64,000 nt of DNA from Bugulina stolonifera (Eukaryota > Bryozoa > Gymnolaemata > Cheilostomatida > Bugulidae). Shown here piece by piece: positions 22,301 through 37,333 of the stretch (position 1 is the first letter of the stretch; each line of letters begins with the position of its first letter). The notes beneath the pieces were generated by a model. The model made no database searches. It was not told the DNA's origin and saw only the letters and a program-made list of their open reading frames with translations. Location of the stretch: positions 34,846,818 to 34,910,817 of the forward strand of contig OW285187.1 of assembly GCA_935421135.1 (NCBI GenBank), in the 5' to 3' direction. Made by a program: the position numbers and the translations under genes.

Positions 22301-25300
22301 CTGTGGCTGAAAGATTTACCAAGTGTTGTTCCTCCTTGTACTTGAGGTGAGCCAGAGCAGTCCACCTGCAAATATGGAGGAGGTCAAGTCAAAACACTTG
22401 TATGTCAAACTGTCAACGAATAGCTCTGTTAGACACATTAGAGAACCTATAATTTAATATTAATAACATGTTAATTAATTACTACCAATTAGTTATCTCT
22501 GTGGATTAGGATGATCTCTGCATGTAAGCCAATACAAGCACTGACAGCCGTGCAGAGGAAAGCTTCCACTGGACTAATAACTTATCACAACAATACTAAA
22601 TGGTCATGCAGGTAAGTCATGCAGGTAATCTATTTTATCATTATCTACATAATTGTGTGGGTAGCCACCTGATTTTTAAGCATTTTTAATTATTAAATTA
22701 AAATAAATTATAATAATTGTTATCGCTACTGTACAGTGCAGTAATCAACTTCACCTCTATCCATCCCCAAGTAGCCCATATGCCATGCTACAAGTGTAGC
22801 CAAAAGTATTTTTGCTCACACATTTTTTATATTTTTTAGATGTCTAAAAAGGTTTCATATCCTAAAAATCTTGGTCAATGCCATCCAGGAATATAACCTG
22901 TCATGGAATGCCCACCTACATAGTAATGTATTACATATAGATTAGATGAAAGGCTAGCCCCACGGTAGCACCTTGTAATTTAACACATTTTCAGTCTCAT
23001 AATGCTCAGCAGGATTTTTTAGCGATGACAGAGATTCAAGTGAATAAGAGTACTGTTTCCTGTTTAGCCTGGTTGTTGTGATTTCATAGGTCTATTACCC
23101 CAGCACGTGGGACTCCTGTGCCATTCCAACCCCCAAGTGATAAACATTTGATGCAATCATCAAACTCAAGAGATTTAAGAGTGGTAAGAAAAGGTTGATC
23201 AGGTCCAAAACACCCTCAAAATATGCCATTTAATCCTCTATTTCTCTATTAATAGCAGAGGAATGTAAAATTCTATGACTAACATTGACAATACTTCAAC
23301 TTTGGGTGATAATAATTATTAATTTACACATTAGGGGAGGAGGAGTCATAGCTTTTATGTTGTTGTTATCTATAGCATACCCTGGTAGACATTCCATATA
23401 CTAATAGTTATAGATACTTCTCATCAACCTCTCTGGTGTTTCATAACTCCACATATTGGCCAACTATTGCTATAATACTATTGGTGGTGCACCTGCTCTA
23501 TTGAGTACAAGATACCGTGTATTCCCATTGTACATGTACTAATATACTGCAGTATCTGTAGATCTTTCAGCCCACCACCTCCCCTTAGCAACCAGATTCC
23601 ATCGCACACTACTGAGTATGCATTCCATACAGCATGTGAGCAGTGCTGGTGTATGAGTAAGTATCCTGCACTGACTAATGTACCCAGTCTACCCAGAACT
23701 GTAAACTGCTTCTTGTAAACTGCAGGTCCATACAAGTACAAGTTCCCCACAACATAGTCGCAGTGCATGACCAACAGTGACAACCAGGTCAACATCTAAC
23801 AGCATCCATCAACATGTACATCAATCCAGCTTACAACGCTAGACATAGGGAACATGATATAAGGGTTACCTACATTACCTTGTACTATGCTATTAGAATA
23901 CCATCATTGCTACTACCATGCAAACCTAAGCAACCATTACATTTTATTTCTACATTATGATTGACATTTTGTAGCCCTTCCTATGTCAACCCCACCTCTA
24001 CCTATATAGTAGCCTATTATATACCTGTATACACTACTTGTATATTATATACTAGGCCAATATATTATTATCATAGACTTGGTATGAAATATGTGTAGGG
24101 CTATTTAATGATAATAGCTACTGAATTTACACCACTTTATATAATATATAATATGTCTATCAAATCTATGATCTATACTTTAATTCTGTCCTCATATTAA
24201 CGAGCCCTTTAAAATCCCATTAAACAGTTCCGACACCAAACCATTACATTTAATGTACAGGTACATAAACATTACTTGGGGCACAGCATACATGTATATA
24301 CATGTAGATAGCCCAAGTAGACATACATGCTTTGGGAGTTGTCCGCATACACTCGGAGTTTAGCCTTGAGATCTGTAGTTATATGGTGGGTGAGGGACTT
24401 GACCATCTCATCCTCTAGTGAAGATATGTTGGCTATGGCAGCGTCAAACAGAACACACTCAAGGTTCTCTATGTCGGAGACATCAATGGCAGCAGGCAGC
24501 TGAAAGAGACAGTTCTATTGTTCATGCATTACATTGTGAATGCCTATATTAGCATTGGCTGACACAAATCTGCTTACAGTTAAATTTGGCAACTCAGGCG
24601 CACTGATTGTGTATATAAGTGACTTTGACTTTTTAAAAATCCATAAAAGAGAAACTTCGATTTTTGTTTCTTTCAACTTCCGAGATGTAATGTAGATGAG
24701 AGATTTGCACAGCTGGAATACAGACCTACTGTATCTTTATTGAGACTTTGGTCAGACAACCATAAGCCCTTACATACTGACCATTAGTGACCATTAGTGG
24801 GCAGATGGTCACTGTCTAGTCCCACACGCACAAGTTTAGCTGTCAGGGATTAATACCCCATGTCATTAAGATGTCTATACTACTTATTTCTCATCATCTG
24901 TTATTGTAGGAGTAATCTACATGCCGCATATTTCTCAACACAAAAAATCCTATATTTAGTTTTTTTAGGGAGTTTCTTATTTCTGGAATAATTTAACACT
25001 TTATCTGTTAAGCAATTTGTCAACGATAAACAATGACCATCTTGAGGATTTGCTAAGTTATCCAGGAATGCTGGTGGCCATCTTGGATCACCCTGTTGAG
25101 TGCTCACTAGTGGCGGATACATGTGTACTATATAATACACTAGTAGTTGGTGTCACTACTGTCACAAAATCATGGCATACATTATGTTAGAATAATTATA
25201 TCAACTGTTTCCATATGCATACTTTCTCATTATGAATTGGCTGAGAGATCATTGCAGTTGCAGACGAAATTAGTTGGAACAGAAATAGCTGGTGTACCCA

Positions 25301-28300
25301 GTACCATTCTTATAGACAAGGCAGTCTGTGAATAAATATATAACGTTATGTGAATTACTAAAACCCTAAAGTATATTAAACACATGATAAGAAAATATAT
25401 TTATGGTACATTGTAAAGAAAACATCCCTTGTACACCCAACACCATGAGCCACATACAATTTGCCTCAAATATGAAACTCAAAGATGACACACCTATAAT
25501 ATTTCAAATAGTTGGCCTCCCACAAACGCAGAGCAATGCAGAGTAATACCTACCCAACCTAGCAATTGTATCCCATGGCTCATTAGCCTCCCCCACCCTC
25601 CAATGTGGGAATATTCTGACCTTATACAGGCACAGGATCAGCTGGACGACTCCCAAATCCCAAGTTTGGTAATGTGTGAGAGCTGCTTAAGAACCATATC
25701 TGCATATTTTAACTCCAAAACTATGCAATGATATGATGATTACAGGACGAACTTGTTTCTAATAATAGGACATGGTGTGGGATCAGAACTTTATTACAAT
25801 ACAGGATGTTCTGGTACGGAAGTATGGTGGTATCTGGTTGCATACCACCATACAGCTAGGCTACTGTACCGCCTTACTGTACTGCCATACTGTACCACCG
25901 TACTGTACCACCGTACTGTACCACCATACTGTATTATATAGTAGTATATGGTGACAGAGATAATGGCCGCATGGTGACATGGTTGTACACAATGATTACC
26001 TGGTAGCAGGCATTTCTGGACAGTAGAGAAGGTAGAACTGTGGGAAAGTCTTCTTGAGCACCCAGCAACCTCGCCTGGTATTGCAGCTTCAGGAAAAACT
26101 ACAACAATTACACATACATCTATGTATAAACAGAGAATATTATACAGAGGTAAGTTCACTATATGATGTAATAAGGCCTTGAATCAACTTATAGGGTCAA
26201 CTCAAGTCTTCATCAACTTCTGTCTACAAAACATTAGATTTGTGCGTTAGAGCTGGTGATACAGTCACATCTCACAACCACTACAATCATGATACTCGTA
26301 TATCTACCGATGGTTACTCAACAAAGAGATATTTAACTCAACGCCTCACCTGCAATGCAGGGAAATGGTAATATTTCTAACACACCCATCTCTAGTAGTA
26401 ACATACCATGTACTAACAACATGTACTCAGCTGTTGAGTTAGTTTGTAGATGAGAGAGTTGTCACCGGCAAAGACTAAGTTCATCAGATTCCCATTGTAA
26501 CACACAGTTATACATACTAGACGTTTATAGGTGATGAGACTAGGCTAGACCTTGGACACAAGCAACAAACATGCTCAATACCATTAAAAGATGGAGAAGT
26601 AGATGTTTGAAGATCAAACGTTGAAGCAAAGAATATTTCTATAGTTCACGGAACATTTGGGACCAAATAGGAAATATGAAATACCTCGTCTACATCAAAC
26701 TAAAGGAGTTATATCTAATGTGTCTTCTGAACGCATGATAGATAACAGCAGTAGAGGCTGCAGACAGGTGACAACTCAGTATGATCAATCATATTCACTT
26801 TGGACAATAACTAGAATATACCCCAAGAGAAAGGGAGCATGGGAGGAGAGAGTCATTTGTCATTTTGGTCCAGGTATGATATGAGACCTACTTCATTCCA
26901 GCCAAAGTCTGGACAAGATTTCCACAGCACTTGGCCGAAAACCCTAAAGTAAAGTAACATATTATGCATCGAACACACAACACAGAATATCAATCAAACA
27001 GGATATTGAAGTGGATTACACAGATATTTTATGGTATACTGCAATCAAAATTTTTGTTTATAAATTAACTGACAGTAATTGAAAATGTAATGTAACTTCC
27101 ATTAGCATAATTTCTGAAGTGGTAGACAAATGGTTAGTACACCCTTCCAATTCCTTAACATCTAAATTCCTGTGAATATATATGTTACATGTAGATCTAC
27201 TTTCAGAGCCCTTTTAATTATTTTATTTGAAAATAAAATGTTGAACAACTTGCGCTGGTATAATTGATGAGAATGGGATGGTTATAGTGGAGTATGTTGA
27301 TGAGATAGTAGAGAGAAGTACTAAGAGAGTAGATAAGTTTGCCACTGTAGCACCACACCAACACTGTAGCACCACACCAACACTGCATCCATGTGGTTGG
27401 TAGTTTGTGCCACATACACATCTATTTATGGTGGTGAGAAGAATCACAAACCAGATGCCAATTCCATTCAACAAGAACGTTGAAATGTTTCCAAACTGTC
27501 AGAGTACAGAGAAAGTGCCTAGTCAGTGGGATAGCAACCAACTGCAGACGACGGGCTGGGGACAGAGAGCCAGAGCAAATAACTGTCTTCAGGTAGCTCA
27601 AGCAAACAAAAGACATGCACATCCTAAAACCAAAATAATCAAATGATGTACATGCACATGTAAATAACCATCCCTGGCAGGCCAATTTCATATATTATAA
27701 TAAAGCAGAGGCTGAGGTGGAGGAAACTCCATCTTTACTGTTACTTCAGTACCAGAGAAGTACATTAGCGGGTATATGTGTAGCAGATTAATACCTGAGG
27801 AACAATCTCATCAGAACTCACTGTTCAAACTGGGTAGACAAGCACCTAGCCTGGGTTCCCAGCGATGCGAGGTTAGACTAGGGATTGGCTGTAGAATTTG
27901 GGCTAGGAGCCTCTCCCAACGCCACGCTGGCAATTACCAATACACCCACCCACTCATTTGGAGGACTTGGAGCCAGAGCTAACTGTAGTTACAGCCTCAG
28001 ATCTGCTCTCTGTGCAGATTTAGAGGTGGGTGTGTAGTTGCTGCACCCTAACCTACCGGTTGCTCAGTCCACTCCTTCAGTACAGAGACGATGTAGTGCG
28101 TTGTGTTCAGGATAGCCAGATAGGGGGCGCTAGTAGGAGCAAACTCTTTCCTCAGTTGTACCAACCGTATTCTGTAGTCCTCCAGGAGCTCCTGCTTCAT
28201 GCTGACAAACATCAGCTGACAGACAGCGTACGGCAGGTGCTCGTATCTTTCTACAAGATAACAGCAGAGATGAAAGGACCATATATTATAATATATAAAT

Positions 28301-31300
28301 AGATACTGTTATTCCACGCGACAAAGTGACATCATCTTTATCATGTAAAATTTGACCAATTATTTGCATTGTTGATCAACATTAGTATTGGGAGCATTGG
28401 GCTGATAAAATATGAACAGATTTTTTCTCAAGGTTGAAAATATATGTATCTTTACTAAGTACTGTTATTTTCTATGAAAAGTAAAATTGGGGTCCTACTA
28501 AGCTTTAGAAAACTAATAAATTTTGATTTTCTAGCATAAGCCATGGTATTGCGGGTACAAAGTAGACATTAGTAGGACAAATCACACATAAATACCTTTT
28601 AATTAATACTTAAACACCAGCAATGTCCAAACTGCACCAAAGACATCATGTGGACAAAATTACCTCCCCAGTGCCCTATGGGAATGGCCTGACAATAGGT
28701 AGGTATGTATGGGCTATCAAAAGGGACATGGAGTGAAGTCAGTGGAGCATCAGAGTCTGGAGAATGTACAGGTGAGATGGAATCATTGAGTGCACGAGCC
28801 AGTAACAGAGCAATTGGATTAGTCACCACCAATTAGCTATACTGGTCACCAATCTCAACCACATGGGAAATTATTTATAAACAGTGCTAGATACTTAATA
28901 CTTTCTAGAAAACCTAAAACCTGAATGTGCTACATAAATCAGGTTTTATATTGGCCATAAGCTGGATATAAGCACCTTCTCTCTAAAAATAATTACTGGG
29001 ATCAGTGATTAAAGGAGATTAATTGGTAATTAATTATTTTATTGACTCCTTGGTACCGGTAGTCAGTCAAGAGTAGGACCTAAAATATGTGCTATGATAT
29101 CAGCATATTATATCATCACACACTACATGCAGTTCACAGATGAATAGATGGAATGTAGCCCAATCTAGGGAGATAGAGAAATCAAACCCAGGTATGGCTC
29201 ATTACCTACCATTGTAACGGTTTACACAAGTATTTTGAGGTAAGTTGCCAGCCTGCTTCTACCAAGGGCGGAAAATCATACATATTATATTATACAATGT
29301 ACTGTGTAACTGGTAATACAACAGATATGATACAAGCTGTGATAAGACGTACTACTGACACCAGCTGACACCTACTGATATTATATCACCACTGTGAGCA
29401 GTGAGTGAGCAGTGAATGAGCTATCACGGTCACAGGTTGGTTACGTAATGCTCTATTCAAGGAAAGCTATCACAAAGAGTGGTTGAAATTAGCATTAGCA
29501 CAATTTAATGGCCTGGATTTTATGTAACCTAGGCTAAGTTTATACTACAGTATTGTTCCCATCACAAGAATTACCCAGTTAGTAGTTGACAACATCTAAA
29601 TAATTGTATTATAATGTAATGCATGAATTACAAACACACCCTAATGGTATGATAATGCAACCTTTGAAATATTCAGGCGCTCTCAAGCAACAGAAAACAT
29701 GGAGGGCGCAACTCCAAATCCAAAACAGTTGATTCTATTGAAGTACATGGAGGTGTTGATGTAGATATAGGAACCTGAATGATGTACATGTATGTAGTTA
29801 GTAGGTTAGTAGGTCAGTGCCAGTTAATGTAGGCCTAACTAACTAGACAACAGTTTAGATGTATGTTAGAATAGACATGTAGATGTACATTATGTTTGAA
29901 TAGACATGTAGATGCATGCTAGAATAGACATGTAGATGTATGTTAGAATAGACATGTAGATGTAGATGTATGTTAGAATAGATATGGTAGATGTATGCTA
30001 AAACAGACATGGTAGATGTACATGCAGTTTAGAATAGATATGGTAGATGTATGTTAGAATAGACATGTAGATGGATATCAAAAATGTGGAAATTGGCTGA
30101 CAGGTTGATATCCAAGAAGAGTGACATCATGTTCACATCTCATGGACTATTTTAGTAGAAGAAATATTTACTGAAGGAAAGGGATAAATCCCCAATAATG
30201 GTAATAGTCGTAGGAATTATACATATGTGTATATGTATAGGTGGCCACTAACCAGGTATCTTGTTACAGTTCCTGGGTGTGAGGGCAGGCCAATATACCA
30301 ACTAATGTTATTATACAATGTAAGTAAACTTACGGCAGCCATTTTTTAAGTCACGCCCATAATCTTCACTTTTTATTTAGAAGAAAATGTTGAGTATTCA
30401 ATTATGAAAAGACTATTTTGCTCAATTAAGTTGTTTCACAATAAATTGAAGAGTTTTAAAAAGATGCATATTTTACATCATAAGAGTATACATATACATG
30501 TACATTAGTCTTAGTTCTAACGGCTAGTCTAAGTTGTTCAACAAGCTTCTTTTGAGCGCTACATGGGTAGATCCAAAAGAAATTGGTGAACATGAAGATA
30601 CTTTCCATTAGGGAGCTTTAAACGTCACCCATTATGGAGTGGGTTGACAAGTTCCATAGCAGATCTACAGATTTGAGAGACGTGGCCAGCTGGCAAGAAC
30701 AAACAGCAGAGAAATCATCCTGGAGCCGACACTGGATTTATGGATCATCTCTGGGGATTAAAGAACTCGGTACCCATTAATCTCAGCATTTTTTTGAAAT
30801 ATAAGAATATTAATTGCTATAACTTGGCTATAACTCACAGTAATTCGGCCATCACACAAGATACAATCTGTAATTATGTGCCATTAACTAATAGCAAAAA
30901 TATAAGAATATTGTGGGAGGGGAGGTAATGATGGTACACATAGCAAACAAAGACAGATGATGAAGCAGAACAACAATGGCGGATTAACACCCATCAGAGC
31001 AATGGCCAACAGGCAACACCCACATGAGGTGACGCTAGCTCACCGGTAATGGCTGTCAGCAGAGTAACAAAGCTTTCGGCACACTCGGCAGCCTTTGATT
31101 GGTCATCATCTTCTAGCTCAGCACTGAACTGACTGGTCCAGGCGGTAGGGGACGAGGTCATGGTGTCCATCTTCTCCTGGGCAACTGAGGAGAGAGAAAC
31201 ATAGCTATTTAATGATGTCATACTATACCACTCTAAAGCATGCCATAGTAAACGTGTCAGTGGCTAATGCATTATGCAGAGAACTAACAGAGTGTGATCT

Positions 31301-34300
31301 AAATCTTAGCTGGTTAAGGTTAATGATGAGGACACTTGTTAAATCCTCGAACAGGAAGTAGGTTATAACTCGTCCCTGACTAAGATGGAAAACTGCGGAT
31401 TATTATGAGCTCAACAGAACTATACGCAAGCCAGCGAATACACAATGTGTGTGGACATGTTAATTTCTAATTCGTCAACACAACTTCCTACACCCGGAGT
31501 AACATCTTTGTGGATAAAAACTTCACAAGGAATTTCAATTATTTGTTGAAGACTTCTGAGAGACCACATGTAAATTTAAATATATAAATATAGTCACAGA
31601 GTGGCTACCAACTATGGTGTTACAGAGTGGCTACCAACTATGGTGTTACAGAGTGGCTACCAACTATGGTATTACAGAGTGGCTACCAACTATGGTATTA
31701 CAGAGTGGCTACCAACTATGGTATTACAGAGTGGCTACCAACTATGGTATTACAGAGTGGCTACCAACTATGGTGTTACAGAGTGGCTACCAACTATGGT
31801 GTTACAGAGTGGCTACCAACTATGGTATTACAGAGTGGCTACCAACTATGGTATTACAGAGTGGCTACCATCTATGGTATTACACAGTGGCTACCACCTA
31901 TGGTATTACAGAGTGGCTACCATCTATGGTATTACAGAGTGGCTACCAACTATGGTATTACAGAGTGGCTACCAACTAAATGGTATTACAGAGTGGCTAC
32001 CACCTATGGTATTACAGAGTGGCTACCAACTATGGTATTACACAGTGGCTACCAACTAAATGGTATTACAGAGTGGCTACCAACTATGGTGTTACACAGT
32101 GGCTACCAACTATGGAGTTACAGAGTGGCTACCAACTATGGTGTTACACAGTGGCTACCAACTAAATGGTATTACAGAGTGGCTACCAACTATGGTATTA
32201 CAGAGTGGCTACCAACTATGGTATTACAGAGTGGCTACCAACTATGGTATTACAGTATTATTAATGGGTGTGACCATTCAAACAAATACAGTTAACTCAA
32301 ACCTTCTGCCACATGACAAATTTTATGTAGCGATAAATGATAATCCTACACATGGGACAGTAAGCATGTACTGGTGTAACAGGACCTTATCACTCAATGC
32401 ATCACCACATTCCATCTCCATATACATGTATATATAGACATGAAACAGACGACTTCCAAAGCATACCAGAGCTACAACATAACGAAACAACATAACGATA
32501 ACTTATACTACCTACATTTTTTCTCAATGATCATCCATTTTCTGAAAGGTTCCTCTGCGGTGAGAACATGGAGGCATGTGGGTTCATCTATGGGATAGTC
32601 GTGGTAGTTGCACATGTCAGCGTGGAACGACAGCGTCTCGTGTATCATATGAGAGTACAGGTGCTCATCGTACATTAACTCTGGTATACAAGACACCAGC
32701 TTCTCCATAGCTAGTATATGCAAACCTATAATATATTTATTCACAGGCATGTGATTTGTCAATCAGTTATTAATCAACCTAATTTATTATTTCTAATATA
32801 AGTTAAAACAAGATTTATAGGTTTGTTCAACTGGCACCTTACACAACTTCACTGAGTGTGCTCTCTAGAAATAGATTGTCTGTTGCTACGGATACCACGA
32901 AAGTATCTCCAGAAAAATTTTGGGAAAAATATTGATGGATGTTTCAATCAAAGTGTTTAGATCAGTATATTGGCAAGTGGAGACCTTGATCAGGTGATTA
33001 GATTTAGGACCTGGCCGGTATTTTGGTCGGTGCAATACACGCATGCAACCGTAAAGTGAGTTGGATGTAACATTAATCAGTAAATAGGACACCGTCTACA
33101 TCCTACATAGAGAGTAGGATAGATAGACTGTGCTAAGGTAGATAAGTACACAGACAAGAGACAGTAGAAAGGTAAACCAACAACCTCATAGATAATCCAC
33201 CAGATTACTGTCTTATCGTAAACAGGTACCGGAAACCACCACAACAAGTTAATAATACATGAAAATAACATTTAGTAGTGCCAGCACGCTCTCTGCTAAA
33301 CAGCATACAGAGTAAGTATGTTCATTAGGACAGAATTTCAGGCTGGTTTAAAAGATTAACTCACTTGTACGCAATAATATAGACATTATTCGGATGGTTT
33401 ACTGACCTGCTGGCACTGCTATAGGTAATAGGTAGTTCTACTTAGGCCCAGTTAAAGACAAAGTATTGATGGAGATGGATTCTTGTAATATTATTAAACG
33501 TGTCATGGACATTATTTAGGGCTATTTATGACTTAATGGAGGGGGGGGGGGGCTACACATACCTGTACCTGTACTACCTATAAAGCACCAGAGGGAGGAC
33601 AAGTAACATTACATAATGCAAGTGGAATGAAAGACCCACTGGTGACTCACCTCGGAGGAACTCTATGTGTCCGTTAACAAACTCGTAACCAGCATCCCAC
33701 AATGCCGGTTGAACGACGGCATTCATGTAATCAGAGTGATCCTTTGCCCAGGTCAACAGCTGGGTGAAGAACCATTCGGGCTGAAATATATAGTTTATCC
33801 ACAATACAGAGATTTTCCAGTACGAAATGGTACATATAGATACCTCAAGGTAAATACGAATATGATTAATGTAATAGATACATCAGGATTTATATTTATA
33901 ATACAATTATACAAATAATTAAAACAACTCTTTGTGTTAATCCATAGGGTGGATTACCCCACCACAGGAGACTACGCCCCACCAGTAATCCATCTAACTA
34001 AAGTAAATGAGCTAATCCAGATGGGTTAGAGAGATAGCAGAGAGTTTACAGATGGGTTAAAGAGACAGCAGAGGGTGGGCAATGTGTGGGCCAACAGGTC
34101 TGGCCTGCCATAGAGGAACACAGAAGACGTGGCCCTACCTTCTCTATGTTGTTAGTAGGCTTATTCCCATAGAAATGATACTGGAATCTCTTCCTCAAAG
34201 GTTCCATCAGTATGGCAATAGGCATGACGGGCTGCTTGTAGTTAGGAACACTGGCTATTATAGGGTGAAGTTTAGCATCTTCAGCCAAATCTGATCTAAA

Positions 34301-37300
34301 AATGTTTGAACAACGGCAGGATTGTAGAACTATAATAGGATACTGGATCATGTATGACTCTACCAGCCGAATACCTGATGTTCCAATGTAGGACAAAAAG
34401 AAGACACACATACATATCTATATACATTGTACATATCTACATATATATTCTATTTGATTTCATGGAGTGTAATGTTTTAACTAGATCGTGACTGAATATA
34501 TGCAGTGTATATAAGTGTCATAAATGACAGGTGAACATACATCACATGCAGTGGCTGACTAGATGGCAATTCACTCGGTAGTGATTGCTATCAACTTCCA
34601 CCATTTTAATCAGATGTGCGATAATGTGGAACTAGGGCTAGATCTACATTGTAACACAGTGGAATAAGGGTTACGTGTAATTCATAGTGTAACACCATAG
34701 AACTGAGGCTATGTGTAGAATGGAATCAGAGGACATATTAGATGCTAAGTGCATTCATACAGACAGTAAGTACCTTAACTGGATAAGCAGCAGCTGACGA
34801 AATATTCTAGACAGGTTAGACTTGATGATACTAGGGTCAGTGGAGGTAGCAGCAGGTTTGGTCTTCTGTGAGTTGAATGCAGTTACAAATGGCCACTGCA
34901 TAGATTTCATAACCAAGCTGAGGTCCCTGTAGTCATTATATAGTGAATAGATGTAGTTATATCATCTACAGTACATATTATATACATGTACTATATATTA
35001 GTACTAATTATTCTATAAAACAGTGGTACATGATAATATGTAGGACTAGAAGGTGTTTCCATTATATTATTACATTAATAAGAGCTGAAGAGAGAGAGAG
35101 GCACATTTGAGAACACTTGTATAATGGGATATACAGCACATATATAATGTACATTGACAGAAGAGTAGATTGATGACTAGACCCAGACTAGACTTGACCC
35201 AGACTATTCAACTGATAAAATGTCAAACCTGTTTACTGGTTAACAAGTAAAACATGGGATGGCCTTACTTTTACACAGTCCTTGAAAGCAAGGATAGGCA
35301 AGCACAAGTAATGACAACTCCAAATTAGGTAAAAGTTGGTACGAATGAGTATACAACCCTGGTGGGCAAACAGTAGCAGTGGAGAGTAGGACATGGGTGT
35401 GTACTACATGTGTGCTAGGCGAAGGCTTATATTATGTCCCAAGATACATCACCCAAGATACATCATTACTCAGCATATACACAGTACACACTTTAGCAGC
35501 CAGTCATCTACATCTACTTTCTAGAAATATACATACTACAACAATAACCAAGCTTACAATTTTGATTATTTTGTACATAATTAGGGAAATTATTTCAGAG
35601 TTGTGCTCACTTGAACCAAATATTCCATGAGAAGACAACTTCAAATAAACTAATCTGAATATGACATTGCTAAATATAACGCATTTAATTGAGAGCTGCC
35701 TTACTTTGCTAGTCTCTCTCTCAATGTCCTTGACCAGTATCTAATGGTATCCTGGAGATATTCTAGCAGATTCTTACAGCTCGTGCCACCAATCTCCTCA
35801 TATAGGCTAACCAACGCCTGATAACTGTCTATAGCCTTGTCATTAGAATCAATTAGTATGGCCGACTGAAGGGAGCAACTGTACACAGAGTATACACTGT
35901 ATATATATATCATTATAATTACCGTATGCCAAATGAATTAAACTTCAACAATCTAGTAATATTGGGAAGATATAGGCCTAATGGTATAACAACTGTGACT
36001 GTGTTATTAGATCCCTATGATATCAGGGACAGGAAATGTACATGTACTAATGATAATGGACATTGCAGGTGTCTGTTACAAATAACAGGTCTATATGAAA
36101 AGTGCCTACTATTTTGTGACCTTCATGTTCAGTCAAAAAATACAATGCAAGTCGCTCAATACTAATTAGGTTAAGCCTACCTTAAATGTTCGATGCGATC
36201 GATACATTGGAGATAGGATTTACATTTCTCGATTTGGTCATATCGAGTAACTACGGCATCTAGTTCAGTAACAGTTTTGCTCTCCTTCTTTAAGTGGGTA
36301 TTGACCTCATCTGTTAAAGCAGTAGTGGACAATTGTATTTCTTCCAATTGCTTTGGCAATTCCTTCTCACTAATTTCTTCATCCTCCATCTGCTCATCAT
36401 TTTCTGTGGAACTCTCTCTCTATGAAAACAAGAGTTAGTCTGATGAACTGTACAGTGACAATAGCTTGTGGAAGAAAAAATGAATCATTTTAAGACCACC
36501 AAATTACACAGTAGGAAAATGGCTGATTGTATATTGTTCAGTGCAAAGAATTAACAATGTACCAGTATAATATTCTAACTTCTACTGCACAATCATTCTA
36601 CTGTTTAGATTTTTAGCAGCCATCCATCTTTTAGTCTACTCACCTGAATTGGTATGAACGCTTTTTTTATTTTATACACCGAGTCTAAATTATGCTCCAC
36701 TAACAGCCTAGTTAGAGATTATATTTTTCATCTGATTAAGTTCGGTTACTTTGCTCTTATTGTAATTGCTCGCTTATTCTCTATATATACAATCAAACTA
36801 ACCTCCAGCGTTCCCAGTAGACGAGACCATAAGACTATCTATGAGCTAGGCTTAGCTAGACAATTGGTTGTTACCGCCGGTCTCAATAATTACACACATC
36901 TCGTTAGGTAGCAGAGCAAATTATAGTGTTTGAGCATCCATGCCTTACAACAATACAAGTAATCATTGTGCAGCAGATTGTAGTCTATTTTTTTGTTGAT
37001 GACTGACTAATTATGATTGGTATAGGCAGTAGGCTATATTATTCCAGTTGGCATTAGGCCTACGTTACAAAGCACTTCGTAGTAGGCCTACATACTAACC
37101 TTGAGCTCAAAATGGGATGCATCATCTTTTCTTTCACTTATTAGATAGTTTTCGCTCAACTTTAAAGACTTATGCAAGGCCTTACAGCTTTTCAAGGAAT
37201 TTGAAATAAAATTGGAATGCCCACCCACTTCATTTTGGTCGAGTCCAATGACAGAGTTAAGAAAGTCCGTCGCATTTGAATGTAATTTTAGGATTGAAAC

Positions 37301-37333
37301 CACGTCAGAAGGAGATGCCGATAGAGTCTCCAT
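19366..37333 (-). CDS. RINT1: RINT1 orthologue (NRZ tethering complex, RAD50-interacting)
   Basis: Subunit of the NRZ complex (NBAS-RINT1-ZW10) that tethers Golgi-to-ER vesicles; also linked to the RAD50 checkpoint. Exons: 37333-37100, 36419-36181, 35878-35705, 34926-34774, 34295-34139, 33780-33651, 32725-32516, 31184-31044, 28250-28057, 26098-26000, 24499-24327, 22365-22176, 21115-20997 and 19573-19366 (stop TAA). They total 2,421 bases and 806 residues, close to the human length of about 792, with phase continuous throughout. Landmarks: N-terminal coiled coil (residues 79-160), CKSYLQCIDRIEHL, then GNKPTNNIEKPEWFFTQLLT (about 303-325), EPFRKWMIIEKKFAQEKMD, ENHFSEGGVVQFKFDMTRNL and the C-terminal SMQLGDALLLKSTL. 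For exon 7, two overlapping donors exist; only the one ending at 32516 keeps frame and restores the conserved Phe. The long introns hold minisatellites and nothing else recognised. Confidence 0.95.
25861..25932. repeat. 13-base minisatellite in RINT1 intron 10
   Basis: About five imperfect copies of a unit like CTGTACCACCGTA. It begins some 65 bases after the exon 10 donor, so it is intronic but not at the splice site. Confidence 0.7.
29854..30073. repeat. ~24-base minisatellite in RINT1 intron 8
   Basis: About eight diverged copies of a unit like TAGATGTATGTTAGAATAG followed by ACATG, with small insertions between copies. It lies in the middle of a 2.8 kb intron. Confidence 0.8.
31596..32255. 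repeat. 26-base minisatellite, ~25 copies, in RINT1 intron 7
   Basis: Unit AGAGTGGCTACCAACTATGG plus TATTAC or TGTTAC, 26 bases long; three copies have two extra bases. It lies between RINT1 exons 8 and 7, about 260 bases from the exon 7 donor. The unit has no stop in any plus-strand frame, so long artificial open frames with a 26-residue period run through it. They are not genes. Confidence 0.95.

Noticed and set aside
26880..26945. Possible RINT1 exon between exons 9 and 10 (minus strand)
   Set aside because: Exons 9 and 10 join in phase to give the conserved PFFLKLQ; adding this piece breaks the match.
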